From Micromonospora musae (GTDB lineage Bacteria; Actinomycetota; Actinomycetes; Mycobacteriales; Micromonosporaceae), in contig NZ_RAZT01000007.1 in NCBI RefSeq assembly GCF_003626635.1, positions 62,001 to 126,000 of the forward strand: a stretch of 64,000 nucleotides of DNA. The letters run 5' to 3'. Position 1 is the first letter of the stretch; every line of letters starts with the position of its first letter. Shown piece after piece: positions 60,949-64,000 of this stretch. Below the pieces are notes generated by a model, which saw only the letters and a list, made by a program, of their open reading frames with translations, was not told the DNA's origin and did not search any database. Position numbers and translations under genes: made by a program.

Positions 60949-61878
60949 TCAGCGGGCGGCGGTGGTGGCGGGCGTCGGGGCGTTGGTACGCGCGGCGATC
61001 CGGGTGCGCCGGGCGGTGCGTACCGCGTCGGCCGTGAAGACGATCAGCGCGAGCCAGACCAGCGCGAAGCCGGCGAGCCGGGCGGGCGGCATCGGCTCGT
61101 GGAAGATCAGCACCCCGCAGGCGAGCTGGAGGATCGGCGCGAGGTACTGGATCATGCCGAGGTTGGTGAGCGGCAGCCGGTTGGCCGCGCCCGCGAAGAG
61201 CAGCAGCGGGACGGCGGTGGCCGCGCCGGCGAGCACCAGCAGCGTGGTGTGCGTCGCGGAGACGTGACCGAACTGCACGCCGCCGGACGAGGCGAGCCAG
61301 CCGAGGTAGCCGAGCGCGGGCAGGGCCAGCACCGCCGACTCGACGAAGAGCCCCTCCGCCGCCGGCAGCCCGAGCCGCTTCTTGACCAGGCTGTACCCGC
61401 CGAAGCTGAGCGCGAGGGTGAGCGCCAGGTACGGCACGTGGCCGTAGTCGACGGTCAACACCGCCACGGCCAGTCCGCCGACGCCGAGCGCCACCCACTG
61501 TGCCCGGCGGAGCCGCTCGCGTAGCACGGTCACCCCGAGCAGCACGACCACCAGCGGATTGATGAAGTATCCGAGCGCCGTCTCCACCACCCGGTCGGAG
61601 TTCACGCCGTAGATGTAGGTACCCCAGTTCACCGCGATCAGCGCCGCCGCGACGGTGATCCCCGCGAGTACGCGCGGGCGGCGGGCGAGCGCCCGCAGGA
61701 AGGCGATGTTGCGCTGCGCGGCGAGCAGCAGCGCCACGAACGCCACCGACCAGACGATCCGGTGGGCCAGGATCTCCAGCGGCTCGGCCGGCCGCAGCAG
61801 CTTCAGGTAGAGCGGGAAGAAACCCCAGAGCAGGTACGCGCCGAAGCCGTAGAGGTATCCCAGTCGCAGCGGTGTCAC
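60949..61878 (-). CDS. rarD: EamA-family transporter RarD
   Basis: The 309-residue protein has ten helices in two EamA repeats. The start GYLYGFGAYLLWGFFPLYLKLL and the strings HRIVWSVAF, NWGTYIYGVNSDRVVETALGYFINPL are typical of RarD, an exporter whose substrate is unclear. Its GTG overlaps the stop of the upstream GNAT gene (GTGA). Confidence 0.9.
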   Translation of the reverse strand: MTPLRLGYLYGFGAYLLWGFFPLYLKLLRPAEPLEILAHRIVWSVAFVALLLAAQRNIAFLRALARRPRVLAGITVAAALIAVNWGTYIYGVNSDRVVETALGYFINPLVVVLLGVTVLRERLRRAQWVALGVGGLAVAVLTVDYGHVPYLALTLALSFGGYSLVKKRLGLPAAEGLFVESAVLALPALGYLGWLASSGGVQFGHVSATHTTLLVLAGAATAVPLLLFAGAANRLPLTNLGMIQYLAPILQLACGVLIFHEPMPPARLAGFALVWLALIVFTADAVRTARRTRIAARTNAPTPATTAAR

Positions 61879-62489
61879 GCGTCAACCGTAAGGGGCGGTC
61901 GACCCTCGGGTTCCTTTCGAGTGGCCTGGGTCACCCGAGCCTCGCCGACCGGCGTCGCCGCCGCCTCGTCGCCCGTGGCCGCCGCCGATCCGTCGTCCTG
62001 CGTCGCCGCCCGGTCGCCGTCCCGCGCCGCCGTTTCGCCGTCCGGCGTCGCCGCTTCGGCGCGTCGGTCAAGCTGCATGAAGTGGGTCGGGTCGACCGGT
62101 GTGAAGCCGACCTTCGCGTACACCCCGTGCGCGTCCAGCGTGGCCAGCAGGATCCGCCGCACGCCGATCTCGTCGAGGTGGTCCCGGACCGCCCCGGCCA
62201 GCCAGCCGCCCAGCCCGCGCCCCCGCTCGCCGGGGTCCACGTAGACGTCGCAGAGCCACGCGAAGGTGGCCCGGTCGGTGACCACCCGGGCCACGGCCAC
62301 CTGTCGGCCGTCGCCCGGGCGGTAGACGCCGAACGGCAGCGAGCCGGCGAAGGCCCGCCCCACGGTCTCGCGGTCGCGGCCCAGCGCCCAGTACGCGTCG
62401 GTGCTGAGCCAGTGGTGCACCAGGCCCAGGTCGAGCCGGCCGGGATCGGTGCTGAGCAGGTAACCGTCGTCGCGAGTCAGCGTGAACAC
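61875..62489 (-). CDS. GNAT-family N-acetyltransferase with low-complexity tail
   Basis: The 204-residue enzyme has a GNAT fold (about residues 1-140). The acetyl-CoA loop is DVYVDPGERGRGLGGWLAGAVRDHL, and the C-terminal strand pattern is YAKVGFTPVD. The final ~60 residues are a repetitive Asp/Ala/Thr/Gly tail. Start is GTG 62489; the ORF continues upstream into the 15-bp tandem repeat, which I treat as non-coding. The substrate is unknown. It forms a unit with rarD. Confidence 0.83.
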   Translation of the reverse strand: MFTLTRDDGYLLSTDPGRLDLGLVHHWLSTDAYWALGRDRETVGRAFAGSLPFGVYRPGDGRQVAVARVVTDRATFAWLCDVYVDPGERGRGLGGWLAGAVRDHLDEIGVRRILLATLDAHGVYAKVGFTPVDPTHFMQLDRRAEAATPDGETAARDGDRAATQDDGSAAATGDEAAATPVGEARVTQATRKEPEGRPPLTVDA

Positions 62490-62583
62490 GCCTGCGACGC
62501 TAACCCCGTCGCCCGCCCGCCGCGCCAGCCAATTCCCGCGCCCTGGCCACCCGGCCCGTCGCCGCCACCCTCCGGCCCGCCGC

Positions 62584-62658
62584 GTCCGGCCCGTCACCGT
62601 CCGGCCCGTCACCGTCCGGCCCGTCACCGTCCGGCCCGTCACCGTCCGGCCCGCCGCC
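62584..62658. repeat. 15-bp tandem repeat upstream of the GNAT gene
   Basis: The unit GTCCGGCCCGTCACC is repeated four times without change (62584-62643), followed by a fifth diverged copy. It lies between the GNAT and holin-family genes. The unit length is a multiple of three, so reading frames stay open through it. Confidence 0.85.
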
Positions 62659-62669
62659 GGGCGGCCCGA

Positions 62670-63056
62670 TCAGTCGCGGTCGAGGATGGCGCCCAGCACC
62701 CAGGTCACGACGCTGACGAGCAGCGCGCCCAGCACCGCCGAGGGCCAGAATCCGTCCACGTGGAACGGCAGCCCGGCCTCACCGGCGATCCAACTGGTCA
62801 GCAGGAAGAGCAGGCCGTTCACCACCAGCGCGATCAGCCCGAGGGTCAGCAGGTAGAAGCCGCAGCCGACGGTCTTGATGACCGGCTGGAGCACCGCGTT
62901 GACCACGCCGAAGATCGCCGCCACCAGGACCAACGTGGTGACCGTGGTGACGGCGGAGTCCGAGTCGAGGGTGATGCCGGGGATGAACAGGGTGGCCAGC
63001 CAGAAGGCGAACGCCGTGGTGACCAGCCGGATCAGCAGCCCCTTCAGAAAATCCAT
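62670..63056 (-). CDS. Phage-holin-family (PF04020-type) four-helix membrane protein
   Basis: The 128-residue protein has four hydrophobic helices (LVTTAFAFWLATLFIPGI; VTTLVLVAAIFGVVNAVL; GFYLLTLGLIALVVNGLLFLL; AVLGALLVSVVTWVLGAIL) with the NAVLQPVIK motif of this family. Despite the family name these are chromosomal proteins common in bacteria, with no phage genes nearby. Function is not established. Start 63056 (MDFLKG) is the conserved one; an RBS is weak. Confidence 0.85.
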   Translation of the reverse strand: MDFLKGLLIRLVTTAFAFWLATLFIPGITLDSDSAVTTVTTLVLVAAIFGVVNAVLQPVIKTVGCGFYLLTLGLIALVVNGLLFLLTSWIAGEAGLPFHVDGFWPSAVLGALLVSVVTWVLGAILDRD

Positions 63057-63114
63057 GGCGGCGATGGTGCCACGCGCCGACCAGCGGCGGAACCCGTGCC
63101 GGTCCGGATTTCGG

Positions 63115-63993
63115 TTACCGGAGTGCCTCCGGCGAGCCGGCATGCCGCCCGTCGACGTGACCCGGGCGGTGGCCCTCGCGGCGGGACGGGCGACCGACGA
63201 GCTGCGCCTCGACGGGGGTGAGGGAGAGCAGCGCCCAGCGCAACGCGCGCCGGTTGATGACCGCGACCATGTCGTCGCGCATGTGGGTCAGCCACTGCGC
63301 GGAGTCTCCGAGCCCCAGCGTCGCGCCGGCCAGGGCCGCCTCCTCCGCGTCGAGGGGTTGCAGCACCACCAGGTCGGCGCGGCCCAGCAGGTCCACGTCC
63401 GCCGGGGTCAGCTCCTCGCGTACGACCAGTGTGGATCGCCACGGCGGACCGGGCTGCGGGTCGGCCGGCACCGGGCCGACGTCCAGCACCAGCAGCAACG
63501 GGCGCAGTGGGGTGCCCGCCCCGGCGGGGAACGGCGCGCCGGGTGGGAGCAGCGGCACGGTCGTGTCGGCCGTGCCGACGCCCCGGACGAACGGCTCCCA
63601 CAGCCGCGGACGGCTGGTCTGCACCACCGCCTGCGCGCCGAGCGCCAGGGCGCGCAGCAGCACGAGCTGGGTCGCGCGTACCCCGCCGACCAGCAGCACC
63701 CGGGTGTTCTCCGGCCGGAAGAGCCGGACGGTCACCGACCGCCCCTGCCGGTTGGTGCCGAGCATCAGCCCGGCGTCGCCGAGGGTCAGCTCCGGCAGGT
63801 GCGACGCCGGCCCGGTGCGGGACGGCCCGGCCAGCGCCAACGGCAGCGTGCCGGCCAGCCCGCCCGCGTGTGCGCCGTCGAGCCGGTGGAGCTGCCCACC
63901 CAGGTCGGTCAGCAGCCGGTGCAGGGCCTGTGCGGCGAGGGCGAGCGCCCCGGGCGAGGTCGCGGCGAGGCGTACGGCCGGGGCGGCGTTCAC
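63115..63993 (-). CDS. Hypothetical protein, unrecognised
   Basis: The 292-residue protein has an N-terminal helical, Leu/Ala-rich part (ALALAAQALHRLLTDLGGQLHRL), a central part with nucleotide-binding-like alternation (RVLLVGGVRATQLVLLRALALGAQAVVQT; LRPLLLVLDVGP; STLVVREELTP) and a basic C-terminus. No Walker motif or membrane helix is seen. It could be a degenerate P-loop or secretion-associated protein, which I cannot show. The GTG at 63993 is seven bases from the window edge, so the true start may lie outside. Confidence 0.65.
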   Translation of the reverse strand: MNAAPAVRLAATSPGALALAAQALHRLLTDLGGQLHRLDGAHAGGLAGTLPLALAGPSRTGPASHLPELTLGDAGLMLGTNRQGRSVTVRLFRPENTRVLLVGGVRATQLVLLRALALGAQAVVQTSRPRLWEPFVRGVGTADTTVPLLPPGAPFPAGAGTPLRPLLLVLDVGPVPADPQPGPPWRSTLVVREELTPADVDLLGRADLVVLQPLDAEEAALAGATLGLGDSAQWLTHMRDDMVAVINRRALRWALLSLTPVEAQLVGRPSRREGHRPGHVDGRHAGSPEALR

Positions 63994-64000
63994 CGCGCCT

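Noticed and set aside
62584-62658. CRISPR array
   Set aside because: The repeats are contiguous 15-mers with no spacers, and no cas genes are present.
62670-63056. Prophage signal from the holin-family protein
   Set aside because: PF04020-type proteins are ordinary chromosomal membrane proteins, and no other phage gene lies nearby.

Overview
The window is high-GC (about 70 percent by eye) actinobacterial chromosome. The gene set points to Micromonosporaceae, most likely Micromonospora or a close relative. The pointers are: a futalosine (mqn) menaquinone pathway with mqnE, mqnA, mqnC, menG and a menJ-like reductase spread along the same stretch as a 14-gene nuo operon; a HelR-type helicase; a btuFCD operon behind a cobalamin riboswitch; many GTG starts and apparently leaderless genes; and dispersed GAGCGAGCGAAGCGAG-type spacer repeats. 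The genus is inference. No tRNA, rRNA, CRISPR array, transposase or prophage was seen.

Layout. 1-4754: a truncated DEAD-box helicase, a proline-rich tail-anchored protein and an NlpC/P60 wall hydrolase, all on the minus strand. 4755-7281: mqnE and three small membrane proteins. 7336-10784: divergent secreted proteases of the C39-like and M14 types. 10957-13992: B12 riboswitch and btuFCD. 14133-19885: VOC protein, ABC-2 exporter, HelR and a nitrilase-family hydrolase, all minus. 20010-22836: HTH regulator, MFS pump with an operator over its promoter, and mqnA. 22940-24864: two tandem beta-lactamase-fold serine hydrolases. 25247-29026: paaABCDE. 29151-30112: an AT-richer two-gene accessory cassette. 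30300-35518: mqnC, twin LPVTG surface proteins, menG and a small ORF. 35687-53821: a Rex-like operator, the menJ-like reductase and nuoA-N. 53967-64000: polyprenyl diphosphate synthase, MFS/IclR divergent pair, PhoX phosphatase with a PHO box, an ECF sigma/anti-sigma pair, RarD, GNAT, a holin-family membrane protein and an unknown protein.

How it works together. The core of the window is respiratory: futalosine enzymes make the naphthoquinone ring, the polyprenyl synthase makes the side chain, MenG methylates it, the menJ-like enzyme reduces the chain, and complex I uses the quinone. The Rex-like site suggests NADH/NAD control of the reductase-nuo unit.

The most unusual pattern is in the operon spacers. 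In nuo, paa and btu, nine gene junctions that are not direct overlaps are filled by a short open frame. Each starts by overlapping the upstream stop codon and ends by overlapping the downstream start codon. Several of these spacers are copies of one repeat family. This looks like a built-in translational relay that keeps coupling across inserted DNA.
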